From: Podocnemis expansa | Lineage: Eukaryota > Chordata > Testudines > Podocnemididae | Direction of reading: 5' to 3' | Length of the DNA: 64,000 bases | NCBI GenBank assembly: GCA_007922195.1 | Contig: ML681996.1 | Location: forward strand, 20,373,044-20,437,043 | Shown here: one piece after another, positions 1 to 12,479 of the stretch | Layout of the letters: each line of letters begins with the position of its first letter | Numbering within the stretch: the first letter of the stretch is position 1 | Position numbers and translations under genes: made by a program | The notes under the pieces: model-generated | Told to the model about the DNA's origin: nothing | What the model saw: only the letters and a program-made list of their open reading frames with translations | The model's database searches: none

Positions 1-57
1 AAGAAAAGAAAAGAAAAGAAAAGAAAAGAAAAGAAAAGAAAAGAAAAGAAAAGAAAA
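1..57. repeat. (AAAAG)n microsatellite
   Basis: About eleven near-perfect AAAAG units run from the window edge and degrade into A-rich sequence. The array probably continues upstream of the window. Confidence 0.97.
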
Positions 58-3000
58 ACAACTCTTTCCCCAACAATTCCACACCCAAACCCTGAAATGA
101 AATAGTTAAACCCACTATCAAGGGGAAGAAGTAATGACTTATGGAGCACCTCATCTTCTCAGTAATGAAAAACATTCTTACTCCTGAGGTTAGATGAGAC
201 ACTTTCAACATCCTTGCCATTAGATCACCATGTTCAATTTAGGGTGCATTAGATGAACCGGAAAAAAATAAAACATCAATAAAGATTTGAATTATTGATA
301 CAAACATTGCAACAAAGCTGATTTGTTTGATTCTTGAGTCTCACGTTATGCTTGACTTCACCTTCTACACTGATATCTTATGTTTGTTGTGTTTTCAATA
401 ATTCTTCTCAATAAAATACAAGTACTAACAGTCAGGCCCTGATTATTTAAGATATTTAAGCATTCCGGTACTTACTATTACAACTGATTAGGAGACTAAA
501 TCTCATTTTCAAAAAGGATCTAGCCACTTGTGTCTAAATTCCATCACTCTCTGGATGGAAGACGTTATACTTCTAAATGCTTGAATTTCATCTGAAAATT
601 AGAGTAGGCTTTGCATTGTGCAATACCTAATTACCTTTAAAAATCAGAGCCACTGTGTTGACACAGTCTGTAAAAAAGTATCTACAGAAGCATGTAAACA
701 TATAGCTAGTTAGATAGATTCCACTACTGGGGTACTACAAGTACCAAATAATTTGATATAGGTTACTGAACAACCCTCAGATAACAATGATTATATTTTT
801 GCTATCAGTGTACCCTAGAGAACAAGAAATGAAAGCTTCAGTACGTCACTATAAGTTTTCTGAATAATCTGATCTTCCATATTTGCTCATTTTAATAATG
901 AAATTTTTTCTCATATATGCAAAATTTAAATATATCAAGTTAAGCCCGGTTTTTTAAAGGAGACAGATCATTTTATGAGCATTACATTTGTAGCTCCCCC
1001 AGCTAAAATAATAAAAGTAGTCATGTCTCAGGCTTCAGAACACATCTGGAACAAAATATATGTCCCAAATATGTAGCCCTAAAAATTAACCAGTACATTA
1101 TTGCTTGTTTTCACTGTTTTCTCAACATTAATTATTATGATAATAATCATAATCATATGATGGAAAAGAAGAACAAATGAACGTAAAAGTATGGCTTATG
1201 CAATGCTAGTTCTATAGTTTTATTTCTTTAGAACAGGGGTTATGAATATTTTCCTGAGAACTAGAAGTACAGTTCTACTGCAAGAAATATGTTTTAAGGA
1301 GGCACTTGAAGAATGATGATTAAAGTGCAGCTATCAAAAAAAACCCAAAAACCCTCATGCATTGGGGTCCATGATTAGACACTGGCTTCTCAAGATTCCT
1401 ATCCAGACGGGCAGTTCTTTGGATGAAAAGAGATCCCAGAAAAGTGTCATTTTGGTTTTCTTAACTTGATTTTTTCACATTGATTACACCACTTTACAAT
1501 GATGAAAAGCCCATAACATATCATTGTAAACTTATTATAAGTTATGGTGTCTTTATGGGATAGTAGTATTCATAGTGAATGAATGTATGAGACAGTCTAC
1601 AGGTTTGATGGACAGTTTCAAAAATCAAGCTAAGTAAAGGCATTTGATATCTTATAAAAAGCCAGTTCCATCTACTTTCCAAATTTCAAACAATTACAAT
1701 CATTTTTTTTCAAACTTGAACACCTAATTTAGAAATGTAGTTTCATCTTTAAGTATATGTGGCCTCATTTTTCATGGTGCTGATCATTCACAAGTCCTGC
1801 TGACTTCGTTTGCTTCTCTTCTCATGAAGATCTCAAAGTTTTGCTTTTCTTGCCACTGACTTTACTGATTTTCCATTGATGTCACTTTGAGGGGAACTGC
1901 TTAGTTGAATAACTGTTTGAGTACTGCTATGAAAGCAAAATCTAATTTTAGAACTGTGTTAAAAAAGAAATAATTATTGAGGAAGCAATCTGTACAATTA
2001 ACATAGAATATTCCTAGAGACACAAAGTATGAGTAACCATTTCAGGATTGTTTATCAAAATTTTTGTGGGTCTGACTGAGTAAAATCCTTAACTTGTAAA
2101 TCTGTAACTGACTTGGAGAATTTCATAAAGTACCTGAATAGTATTGCATTTACATTTACAAGAGGCTAATGACAACAGAATATTAAGGTAAAGTTTCATT
2201 GTATTATATTTTGTTTTAAAAGCATTCCTGTATATTTGTCCATTTCTGTTTCAACCGTACCATGCTTCAACTTTGTCATACCATAAACTAGACTTCTTGG
2301 GTAGTCTGTTTACTTGATAAAAAATAAACAGAGAGAGCTTTGCAAATCTCTAATGTGTACATTTTTAAAGCCCTAAGGCTCAGCTTGAGTTTCTAGTTTC
2401 AATGTGTGTAGTTTTGTCTTCAGCTGTACAGTGCGAATCAGAGAGCACTTACACCTCTCACTACGGCTTGTGGCAAAAGGCAGGCCACTTGAAAATTTGG
2501 CCTAAAAAATTGGTATGGACTTTTAATTAAGAAAAATATTATGTGTAGAAATGCAAATGATAAAGAAAAAATAAATTCAGTGTAAATGTGTTTTGGTGTT
2601 TAAACAGCCAAGAATGGTTTATGAGGAACAAGTAGTAACTGAAAAATGATTCTAGAAGACAAAAGTATTCATAATCAAAACTTATTAGGATTATTCTCAC
2701 AAACAGGATAATACTGATGATCACTAATGAGGTTTTATCAACATTGAAATGTTGATAAAAAATTGATAAGGATGCAGAATTGCCCTTTCTCAAACAAGAA
2801 ATATGAGAGCATGTGCAATATAAATGTCATCATACAATTAACACATTTTCAAAAAAAGAGAACTTGAGTATTAAATACCCACCAATATATAGCAGTGCTG
2901 CTGTTGACAATGTGGAACTAAGTATGTAGGGGTTTGTTCTCTTATTGATGAATGAAAGATTTATGGATCACATCTCACTGATTTTAATTACAGTCTGATG

Positions 3001-4198
3001 CAAAAGTTCCTGTACAAGGATGGGAAAATAGATCCTTTAAACATATAGATAAACAACTAGTATTCATAATGATTTCTCAGGCATTGTCTTGCAAGAAATG
3101 TAGCTATAATTTGGTTGTCAAGTAGGTTTTTCACTGGCTAAAGCTCATGTTCCTTTAATCTTTTTGAGAAATTGTGAAAATAAGGTTATAGCAAAAAATA
3201 TTCTAAGTTTAATGTAGCTTGTTTTTGATTGCATGCCTCAAATGAATACCATAGATAGTAAATGATTTATGATTTAGTTGCTACTATGTATCTGTTGAAG
3301 GATGAATTCAAATTATTGTTAATCAAAGACTATATTTTCATGATCATAAAACATTCAGTAGTCAACATTGTCAATCAAATGTTTGTAGACATTTTGGTCA
3401 TAAACACATCAGCTTCACTCATGAACACATCTGAGAAACTCTGCAGACAGGTCTATAAAGTTTAATGCACATTCCCCAGCTTTTAGCAGCAGTTCAGATA
3501 GGTAAGTTTCAAGGTCACAGGGGAAAGAATTCAGAAGCCTGATGGATTTCCTATTTAAAACATACAAAAAAACAGGTCTACAGAAGTATACAGTGATTGA
3601 TATCTGATACTCAGTAATTAGCACTGACAAGTGATTCCACCCTTTTAAGGAACTTTCAGATAGTAGTTTTAAATCTATTTAGAGGATTAATGCTCTGAGT
3701 GTGATTCAGTGTACTCACTATGAAGCTTATAATGAAGCCCTGACAAATTTTGATGTAGTAAAACATGCTTTAGAATTATATCCCTTTGATAATAAATCCC
3801 CATCTGCACAACCATTAAGAAATATCACAAGGGCATACAACATACTTTTTCCCCACCCACCAACGCTGGTTAAACTTGGGCAACAAACAGGTCTTTTTTT
3901 TTTTTTTAAGTATTTCTAATAGAATAGCTGCTGCTGAACTGACTTTAATTTTTGATGTACAGAAATCATCAAAAGACATTGTGTACGCTTTTTGAGACCT
4001 TTAGTTCTGTGCGAGGAAGCATAATTCTGTGCAAGACTGGGGCTCCTAGACATTACGACAATACAAATAAACAATAATGTTTAGCTGAGTGGTGCTAGTT
4101 ACACAGGTATATGTTGAGTCTGCATTTTCATCCTTAATCCTTATTTTCTATATGGTTACACTTTAGGCTATAAAAATCTGTTGCAGGTGAATCAATCT
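58..4198. other. AT-rich non-coding DNA, no feature recognised
   Basis: No open frame longer than about 85 codons, no RNA gene and no recognisable transposon boundary is visible. The open frames near 2.5, 3.3 and 3.7 kb have no recognisable domain and run through A/T homopolymers. I read this as intergenic or intronic unique sequence, possibly with repeats too old to see by eye. Confidence 0.5.
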
Positions 4199-4199
4199 T

Positions 4200-4233
4200 A
4201 ATAAAATAAAATAAAATAAAATAAAATAAAATA
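4200..4233. repeat. (AAAAT)n microsatellite
   Basis: About seven AAAAT units in a row, with abrupt unique flanks. Confidence 0.95.
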
Positions 4234-5593
4234 GCCACATAATTATTAGGGACTGATGTCATTGCCCACAGTAACAGGGAGTTGGGTTTGTCTTGTGAAT
4301 CACACTGTTAGCAGGTATTGGAACATTCCTGGGATATATTGATTCCTGGTGATTCACCATGGCAGGTGTATATCTTTCATCTTTACCATGAATAAAAGGG
4401 ATATAAGAGTGATGCTTTAGGAATGGGAATCTTGTGTCTGGAGCTGAGCACTTTTCAGAAGGAAAGGCCCAAGAAACAGCCAAAGTCTATGGAGAAAATT
4501 TAGGACAGAGCTTATGTTGCTTTTTCTAGTAATTGTTAATACAATTGAGTCCCAGGAAGGAGTAGGTTTTGACCCTACCTGATGTGTATTAACTTGTGGA
4601 GGAAGGGTGGAAATGCCTCATGCTTATTCCTGTAATGCAGTTGTTCTGTCTTGGAGATATATGGATGTCTGAAGCCTCCACTCTTATTGAATTTGTAACT
4701 ATCACAGAAAAAATCTGTTACCATTTGAAAAAAAAATATTAAGTAAATAAGGTTACAGATTAAGGGCCACGTTCTCAGATAGTATCAATTAGTGATATCC
4801 TGTTGTCTGGCTATCAACTTCTGTTTTGACACTGCTTAAATCCAGATATTCCTCTCCTCTCAAACCAGGCTACGTAACAGGGAACAACATTGTGATGCTT
4901 GCAGAGAATCCTGGACGTTGGTTGTGAAGCACATACTCCTCTACCCAAATGCAGCTGGACTGAGCAAGAAAAGCTTCTGATCAAGATCCTCTGAAAATAA
5001 AGAAATATCAATCTCACCACCAGCCACTCCATACTGCAAAGAAGAGAAGTAGGTGTAATTCTCCCATCTGACTGTTTTTTTTGCTGCCACTGTACCATCT
5101 GGCCAGCAGAATTACTTAGCATTTAATCAGTTTTGTACATTTTCAAAGAACAAATGTTTACATTTGAACTTTGTCCAAATTTTTGAAGATAAGCAAGAGA
5201 AGTGGTAGGAAACATTGTCTCCCTTTTCAATTCAGGACAAATGAAGCAGAAGGTCTCTGCAGATGTGGGAAAAGATTTTCCAGAAATGCTTCTACAAACA
5301 AAATTTTCTTTGCAACACACAAAAAATTAAAGATCTTTGTAGTGAACAAAAAGGATTCAGCAATTAGAGTTTTAAATAAGTATGAGTAAATTGTCAGACT
5401 AACTTTAAATGACTTTATCCTGCCACCTTCATATTGGTTAAGTAATGCTGTTTTATCCAATCTTAAATATGCTTTATATTATCACATACTTACTCAAAGC
5501 ATGATTCTTAGTTATTTTGCTGAAAAGATGTAAAACTTTGGTGCACCTTGAACATTAGGAACTTTATATGTGCTCTGTATATCTCTCTCAAGG
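4234..5593. other. Non-coding DNA, no feature recognised
   Basis: Short overlapping open frames on both strands between 4.8 and 5.5 kb carry no recognisable motif. No repeat family was identified. Confidence 0.45.
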
Positions 5594-5888
5594 TAGGTTT
5601 ACACTGGCCATAGATTTTGGTGTCAAAAGGAGATATGCAAGCTATCTACAGTAACTTGCATTTTGTGCTTCAACTTCCTAACACCTGCTTACATCAGTGT
5701 CCCCATTGTGCTGAGTTGACAGGACATGCCCTCCTGTTGACTCAGCACCACGCTTCTTGTCAGGGAGGTCTTAATAAATTGATCTCTGGTTACTTCCAGG
5801 TTCAACCGAGTACATCTTTACTGATGTTCAATTGGACATGCACAATCAATTCTACACTTTCAGCAGTGCCACCAGAAGTGTAGACCTA
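5594..5888. mobile_element. Small inverted-end DNA element (MITE-like)
   Basis: The left end TAGGTTTACACT at 5594-5605 is the inverted complement, with one mismatch, of AGTGTAGACCTA at 5877-5888. The pair encloses about 290 bp with no coding capacity. The end resembles the GTCTACACT motif of the GGC-ended elements at 26.2, 49.2 and 59.2 kb, so it may be a diverged relative. I found no clear target duplication. An internal hairpin formed by CTGAGTTGACAGGA and TCCTGTTGACTCAG at about 5710-5746 supports a palindromic non-autonomous element. Confidence 0.5.
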
Positions 5889-6179
5889 GTCTTCGTCTTA
5901 ATTCATAACTGTGAGTGACAGTAGGTTACACAGCAGGAGATACACAAATATTTTATTGAGTTTTCTACTTAATCCATTCAAAGAGTCAGAAACTTTATTA
6001 AGTTTTTAAAATATTCCATAATTCTCCATACAGCAGAGTGAGACTGACACACAGTCATATTCTGTAAAATGTACTAAATGAAAAAGGTACAAAATTCAGT
6101 TTTGAGTTGACAAATAATTGGAGGAGATGAATGAAAAATGTGATACCCATTAGTACTGCAAGTAGAAAGAGGTTTAAAG

Positions 6180-6390
6180 AAAAAAACTCTAGGTTGGAAG
6201 ATCTGGCTTTTATTTGTGGCTCGCCATAATCGTATTGTGTTATCTCCAACAAGCCTTGTATTATCTACATTTCAATTTCTGCATATGTAAAATGGAAATA
6301 ATACTTTCTTACCTAGCTGTGGTGCGGTACAGCTAAATTTATGAATGTTTGTAAACTTCTAGATGTTCAGATGGAAGATGCTGCAGAAAG
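6180..6390 (+). repeat. MIR-type SINE fragment
   Basis: The stretch around 6283-6300, CATATGTAAAATGGAAATAA, is the conserved MIR segment known as CATCTGTAAAATGGGGATAA. It is preceded by a decayed TCTGGCT...GGCTCGCCA segment and followed by a TGTTTGTAAA segment in the order expected of a sense MIR. MIRs are ancient tRNA-derived SINEs shared by amniotes. Boundaries are approximate because divergence is high. Confidence 0.7.
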
Positions 6391-6395
6391 TCTAT

Positions 6396-7290
6396 AGGGG
6401 TGGCCAAACTTATGGAACTCAAGAGCTACACAAGTCAATTATTAAACCTTTGAGAGCCGCACTGAGGTATATAACCACACACTTTCACCTACTCCAAAAT
6501 TACTAAGCTTAAAATTCATTGCACACTTTATCATAAAAAAACAGGGCAAATATTGATACTACTAATGTCAGATTCTAAGAATTACTTAAGGTTACCATGA
6601 AAACTAGACCCATACAGTAAAAACTTAGCTGTTGCTGGATGTAGATCACTGCAGGCTAGTGGTGAGTCTTTTTTTTTAAATCTGAGCAGTAACTTGTCAA
6701 TGTAGCATGTGAAAGCTGTCTCAGGTGCTGATCTCAAAGTATTGCACAATGCTTTGATTTAACCAATTTCATTGTGGAATACAATGCTTCACAGCAGTAA
6801 GTTGTGCCAAAAATTAAAAGTAATCCACATTCAGTTTTAAACTTTTCTCCTTTGTATTTTCGTTTCTTATTATTCCACATCATTATTCCACAGGATTTTA
6901 TTTTAACAATAAACTGCATTAGGGCCTGTGAGAAAATCTAAACATGCCGCAGCTTCCCTGACCATGCCATGCTTCTCCCCCGTCTCCGACCATGCTGCTG
7001 CTTCCCTGCCAGCTCCAACCATGCCGCACTCCCCGCCGTCTGACCATGCCACTGCTTCCATGCAGGCTTTTATCATGCTGCTGCTTCTCTGCTATCCCCG
7101 ACCATGCAGCACTCCCCCTCGTCTGACCATGCCGTGCTTCTCTGCCATCCTCAACTATGCTGTCACTTCCCTGGTGGCTTCTCCCCCCCATCTCCAACCA
7201 AGCTGTGCTTCACTGCTGTGCTCTTCTGTGAGACACACTTTTTCTTTCAAGAGCCACATGCGGCTTGTGAGCCACAGTTTGGCCAAGCCT
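6396..7290. mobile_element. hAT-like non-autonomous element with minisatellite core
   Basis: The left end AGGGGTGGCCAAACTT at 6396 and the right end TTTGGCCAAGCCT near 7290 are imperfect inverted repeats. They extend inward as a GAGCC/GGCTC pair (GAGCCGCA near 6456 and GAGCCACATGCGGCTTGTGA at 7251-7270). CAGGGGTGGCCAA-type ends are typical of hAT elements. A degenerate short direct repeat flanks it (GTCTAT on the left, GACTAT on the right). The interior has no transposase. Its right half is a tandem array listed separately. Confidence 0.6.
6941..7215. repeat. ~25-30 bp GC-rich minisatellite inside hAT-like element
   Basis: About ten diverged units each begin with ACCATGC and continue with a C/T-rich GCTGCTTCCCTGCC-like stretch. 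Unit length varies from about 25 to 40 bp. Open frames on both strands here (6919-7197 minus, 6928-7341 plus) are by-products of the tandem array and not genes. Confidence 0.85.
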
Positions 7291-7907
7291 GGACTATCTT
7301 CTAGTATTTTACCTAACTCAAGTAACTGGTGTAACCTGTAATGAGCCTCAAAGCCCAAGAAAAAAGGGATGCTACTGATTTCCATGATTATCATTTGTTT
7401 TTCATCGTCTTCAAAGTTGCAGCAAGAACTCATAAACATCTGAACAGTGACAGTACAATAAATATGTAAAATCAACATTGACCTTATATTTGCAATACTG
7501 CATATCATCATTGAAATAATCTTTTCACTCTGTGCCATATAGAAGTCTATGACAACATAATATGAGTAAGAAGTGAAGATGAAGAAGCAATCACTATAAC
7601 AACACAAGTAATTTTTTAATAACTGTGCATAATGAGGGCCAAATTCTGAGTATATTTTTTATTAAGATGAAATTTCTGGTGGATGTGTGTTTATCCCAAG
7701 GATAATTATTCTTTGACTGATGCCCTGAATTTCTGGAAAAGTAGCTTGTTAACCTGGATGTGCATGTGGCTTCTATTTCTGCATATTATACAATCCGGAC
7801 CAAGGATATTTTGTGCAAATGGTCAAAAGTTTTATTTAAAACTAACAGCAATACCTGGCATTGCTCGGGGAAAATACAGTAAAAATTGTGATGAATGAAC
7901 TATGTCG
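7291..7907. other. Non-coding DNA, no feature recognised
   Basis: A 150-codon minus-strand frame begins upstream of 7.6 kb and ends inside the hAT-like element. It has no known domain and its last third is transposon end sequence, so I do not call it a gene. Confidence 0.5.
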
Positions 7908-9370
7908 ATTAGGTTCTTTAGCCATATAGATAGGAAGAAAACAAAGAAAGGAGAAGTGGGACCATTAATAACTGAGGATCAGGTGGAGGTCAAGGATAAT
8001 CTAGGCATGGCCGAATGTCTAACAGGTACTTTGCATTTATTTTTAATGAGAGTGAAGATGAGCTAGGGGATAGAGGCAAAGTAGTTAATGGGAATGAGGT
8101 CATGAAAGTGGAAATTACCATACCTGAGATAGAAGCCAAACTCAAGCTGCTGGATGGGACTAAACTGGGGGGCCCATATAATCTCCATATGAGGATATTA
8201 AAGGAACTGGCTTATGAAATTGCCATTAGCAAAGATTATTAATGAATCTGTAAACTCGGTGGTTGCACTGTCTTACTAGAGAATCACTAATATGGTTCCT
8301 TTTTTTCAAGAGAGGGAATAAAAATGATCTGGTTAACTGCAGGCCTGTTAGTTTGACCTCAATAGGATGCAAGAAAATTGAAGAAAATTTTGAAGGAGAA
8401 AGTATTTAAGTATATTGAGGGTAATGGTAACTGGGATAAAATACAACGTGTCTTCACAAAAGGTAGCTAGTGCCAGACCAACCTGATTTCCTATTTTGAG
8501 AGGATAACAGATTTTTTAGATAAAGGGAATGCGGTGTACTTAACTTACTCAGAATTCAGCAAGGCATTTGATACAGTTCCGCATACAGATTATTAGTTCA
8601 GTTATAGAAGATGAGGATTAAATATGAATATAGTAAGGAACTGGTTAAAGAGGAGGCTACAGCAGCTCATACTGAAGGGTGAACTGTCAACCTGGAGGGA
8701 GGTTACCAATGCAGTCCCTCAGGGACTGGTCATGGGACCAATCTTATTTAACCTTTTTGTTATTGACCTTAGTACAAAAAAAGGGGAATGTGCTAATAAA
8801 GTTTGCGGATGACACCAAGTTTGGAGACATTGCTAATACAGAGAAGAATCGTGATACCATACAGAAAAATCTGAATGACCTTGTAAACTGGAATATCAGG
8901 AATAGAATGAAATTTAATAATGGGAAGTGCAAGGTCATGCATTTAGGGACAAACAACAAGAATTTTTTTTATAAATTATGGACACATCAGTTGGAAGGGA
9001 CTGAGGAGGAGAAGGATCTGGGAGTGCTCTTTCATCACAGGATGTCTATGAGGTGCCAATGCAATGTGGCCGTAAAAAAAAAGCTCATGAAGTTCTAGGA
9101 TGTATCAGTAGAGGTATTTCAAGTAGAGACATGGAAGTGTTCGTGCTGCTGTACCAGGCACTGGTGAGGCCCCCTCTGTAAGATTCTGTGCAGTTCTGGT
9201 CCCCTGTGTTTAAAAGGATGAATTCAAATTGAAACAGGTGCAGAGAAGGGCTACAAGGATGATCCGTGGAGTGGAAAACCTGCCTTATGGGAGGAGACTC
9301 AAGGAGCTTGGCTTGTTTAGCCTAATCTAAAGAAGGTTGAGGGGCGATATGATTGCTCTCTATAACTATG
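7908..9370 (+). pseudogene. CR1-family LINE, decayed reverse transcriptase (partial)
   Basis: This is a 5'- and 3'-truncated CR1-like non-LTR retrotransposon. Colinear pieces are seen: the linker before RT (8015-8242, residues like NESEDELGD and EAKLKLLDGTK), an RT core piece with VPQGLVMGPILFNLF (8624-8812), and the catalytic FADD at 8802-8813 followed by the thumb/C-terminal segment ending MKFNNGKCKVMHLGT (8679-9098). The PQG and FADD motifs lie in different frames, with a shift near the A-run at about 8783-8790. Stops also interrupt the 8.25-8.6 kb part. The typical CR1 segment with AGGAGACTCAAGGAGCTTGG follows near 9290, and homology stops about 9370 before the usual 3' end. It cannot encode a working protein. 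Confidence 0.9.
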
Positions 9371-12320
9371 TCAGGTAGCAATAGTCAGGTTGTGCTTGAA
9401 TTCTGTCAATGACACATTCTAGTGCTAAGATCTGACTTCTGATGATATCATAGCTCCAATTAGTTCATCTCTGGGAAATAACAGCCAAGATGTCTCTAAG
9501 GTTCCCAACTACCATATTAGCAGTTAGGACAATTAGTGTCTAAGGTAACTTTACAGTATTACAGGCAATAATCAAAACTTTAAATTGTATCTGGGAGTGA
9601 ACTGGCCTCCTGTTGAAATATAGAACATGGGCATAATCTCAACATACGCAACTTAAATCAAAGGTGGGAAAACACATTCCGTATTAGCTCATACCCCTGA
9701 GTGGTTTTCAAGGTTAGTCCAGCATGGGCCCTTAAGGAAGTTTAGGCTGCAGGTATTAAACAAATATGAAGGGAATGTGCTGAGAGCTGAATTGAGAATT
9801 ACAAATGCAAATTTTTGGCCTGATGAAAATGAAAGAGGAAATTTATAGCCAGCACTATCTCATGAAAATCCAGGGGCAAAGGTAAATCCAGTAAGGACCA
9901 GAAACAGTGAACTAACTATCAAATCTGCAGTAGGAGCTGCACCACACTGAAATGTCTCCTCTGCCAAAACCTCCTCTATTTTATCAGAACTGAAACCTAT
10001 ACCCCTGGCAGTTTGAATCTATGTCATTCCATAACCTCCATCATCCATAGGAAGAGAATTACCATCCACATTTGACAAAAAGTCAACATATAACTGGATA
10101 ACATCCTATTATTGATCTCTTGTAGTTTTATCCTTGAACATGTCTCATAGAACAAGAAGGGTAATAAGACAATCTTGTGGAATTTCACAAATGAGAATGC
10201 TGTGTAATTGAGAAGCTGTATCTCATTTTGGTAGAGAATATTCAAAACGGTGATGAGATCAACTGAAATGTAACATTTTGGAATTTTCAAAAAGTGCTTT
10301 TATTGGCTCTGAGAGGCAATGAAATTCTTAATATAAAAGTGACGTAGAACTTTGTTTCTGAAGCCATGTAAAGAGAATGAATAGGGAAGATTTTTAAAAG
10401 CACAAAGGACAAATAGTCATTCAGCTTCTATTGCCATTCAGTGGGAGTTAAACACTTTTGCACAAGCTCCCACAAGAACTACTAATATATAATCAATGTG
10501 ATTTTAATTATCACTTTTAAAAAAATCATACAGAAAAAAATAAACTAGACTGACAGATGGACAAATGAATTTTATGGACGGAGGAGACCTGGTTTGGAAA
10601 ATAAAATAAGCACAGCTGGGATACAGAGAGTGTTTGCACTCTCTGTAAAGCAGATATTGCTCCCTTATCTCCCCACGAATGATAGGGAAGGGAAACATGA
10701 CTGTTTGGGGTAGTAATACGATGAGGTTAATATGAGGCCATTGCTCTTTCCTTAGAGATGCCAAGAGAAAGGAACATCACAACTAAAAAAAACAGAGTTC
10801 AAACAAGGACTCATCTGTTTATGGATTTTGTTTACATTTATAATATTGTTTGAAACAGGATGTTAAATAAATGCACCAAATCCATGGTATTTACAAAACA
10901 GTGCCGGTGGTATGAAAAATGAGATCCTTTAGTAACCAAGTAGTTGACCCTGCTGTTAGCAGATACACAATGTATTTTAAAATATCCAAGAATGTCTTTG
11001 TATATACACATTTAAACATATTCATGGGGGTTGGGGGGGGGGGGGAAATGGGCCAAGCTCCATGCATTAAGTTCATTTTGAAATCTCTTACTGAAGCAAA
11101 TAGATGCTGAAAGTTACCATCCCATAAAGGTAGACTACTTTTGAACTTAAGCAAATCTCCATTGGATGAGGGGTATAATCTGACTAGTTACTGTACTTCT
11201 ATTTCTCAAACATATGGTGCAGATGCTGATCCCTTTGCTCTGACTAACTACTGCTCTCAGAAAAACATGATATTGCCACACAGCCATCAGAACTTCTGGC
11301 CCATTCCTTGCACTGTAATTTCCACCTAAGCACAGATACCATATATAATTTAATTTTTAAAAGAAATGACACTTGGTAGGGAAGGGAGAAGTTTCTTTTC
11401 CTGTAAGAGGAAAGTAGAGGTATTCTAAGAAGAGAAAACAGGGGTGAGGTGGGCAGGTGGGTTAGCGTTCAGTCAGTGATTATCATCATCAGAATGGTGG
11501 TGAGTTCTGAGGACAAGAAGCAATCACAGCAGAGAGATCACCATTATCATATTGAAATATTCTAACATCTTCTAAATGCTTATCTGATGTGGGAGCCTGT
11601 GTACTATTTATGTGGGAGCTAAGCTTTGAAGTGCCTTAGGCAATTTTGAATATCTTACCCAGTAACTTGAGGTTGATCCCTGTTAACTCATATTACCAAA
11701 TGCTATTTTGCCCAGGACAGAGTTATTGCATTGTAAACAGAGTAATCTCTTCCTATCATTTAAATAGCCAATATGGACAGATTTCTTCTTAAGTTTTATA
11801 CCCTGTAGCATATTTTCTGCCCAGTCTTTCAGAATGTAGCCCCTCTTTAAGCCAAGCTCTGTTGGTAGTAAATAAAAAAGATGTACAGCTTGTATATCAA
11901 CACATTGGGTAATATCTGATGTTTTTGATACTGTAATTTGGGATTTCCTTCACCATAAAAGCATACCTTAGAAATAAATCTGAAAACAAATGAAGTACCT
12001 AGCTTTGGTCTTTATTTGTAACTAACTTGAGAACTAGTTAATAGCAGTTCTAGGCATTATGTGGCTTTATGCTCTTTTATAACAGCAGGGGATGATACAA
12101 TTTACTTTAATTCATATACTGTAAGATGACATCATCTTGCACTGCCATCTCTATGTTAGCTTTAGAGCTGATTGTGGGGTTCCTTGGAAAGCTAACAAAT
12201 GTCTCTTCTTCTGCTCTGCTGGGGACACCATTAATTACGGTAAAACCCCAAAGTCATCTCTTTCTGGCTGTCCTTTCAGGAGGCTGTCAGAAATAGAACA
12301 CAATATCAGAATCTATCTAG
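9371..12320. other. Non-coding DNA, possibly very old repeats
   Basis: No gene or clear transposon boundary. The 9.6-10.3 kb part has wording reminiscent of untranslated or antisense parts of other reptilian LINE families (for example ATCTTGTGGAATTTCACAAA near 10171), but I could not establish a family. A G-run lies at about 11031-11044. The remaining short frames have no recognisable domain. Confidence 0.4.
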
Positions 12321-12396
12321 GGGCTAATCTCACACTGGTCTAAATCTGAAGTAACTTCATTTTTTTTCAAAGTTACAGTAGTGTGAAAATGAGATT
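12321..12396. repeat. Short palindromic amniote repeat (foldback)
   Basis: The left arm AATCTCACACTGGTCTAAAT and the right arm ending AGTGTGAAAATGAGATT are imperfect inverted complements around an AGTAACTTCATTTTTTTTCAAAGTTAC core (given here by position 12350-12376). This matches the short, very widespread sauropsid foldback repeat that contains TTACACCAGTGTGAG. Confidence 0.55.
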
Positions 12397-12479
12397 AAAA
12401 TCAAAATCTTAACCTAAAAAACGTTCTTTACCTGCTGCACAGTTTCCTTTGCAAGAGAATGGAGGATATATTTTTTAAA

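Noticed and set aside
6919..7607. Overlapping frames of 92, 137 and 150 codons on both strands
   Set aside because: Produced by the ~28-bp minisatellite and hAT-like end; repeating peptide units with no domain.
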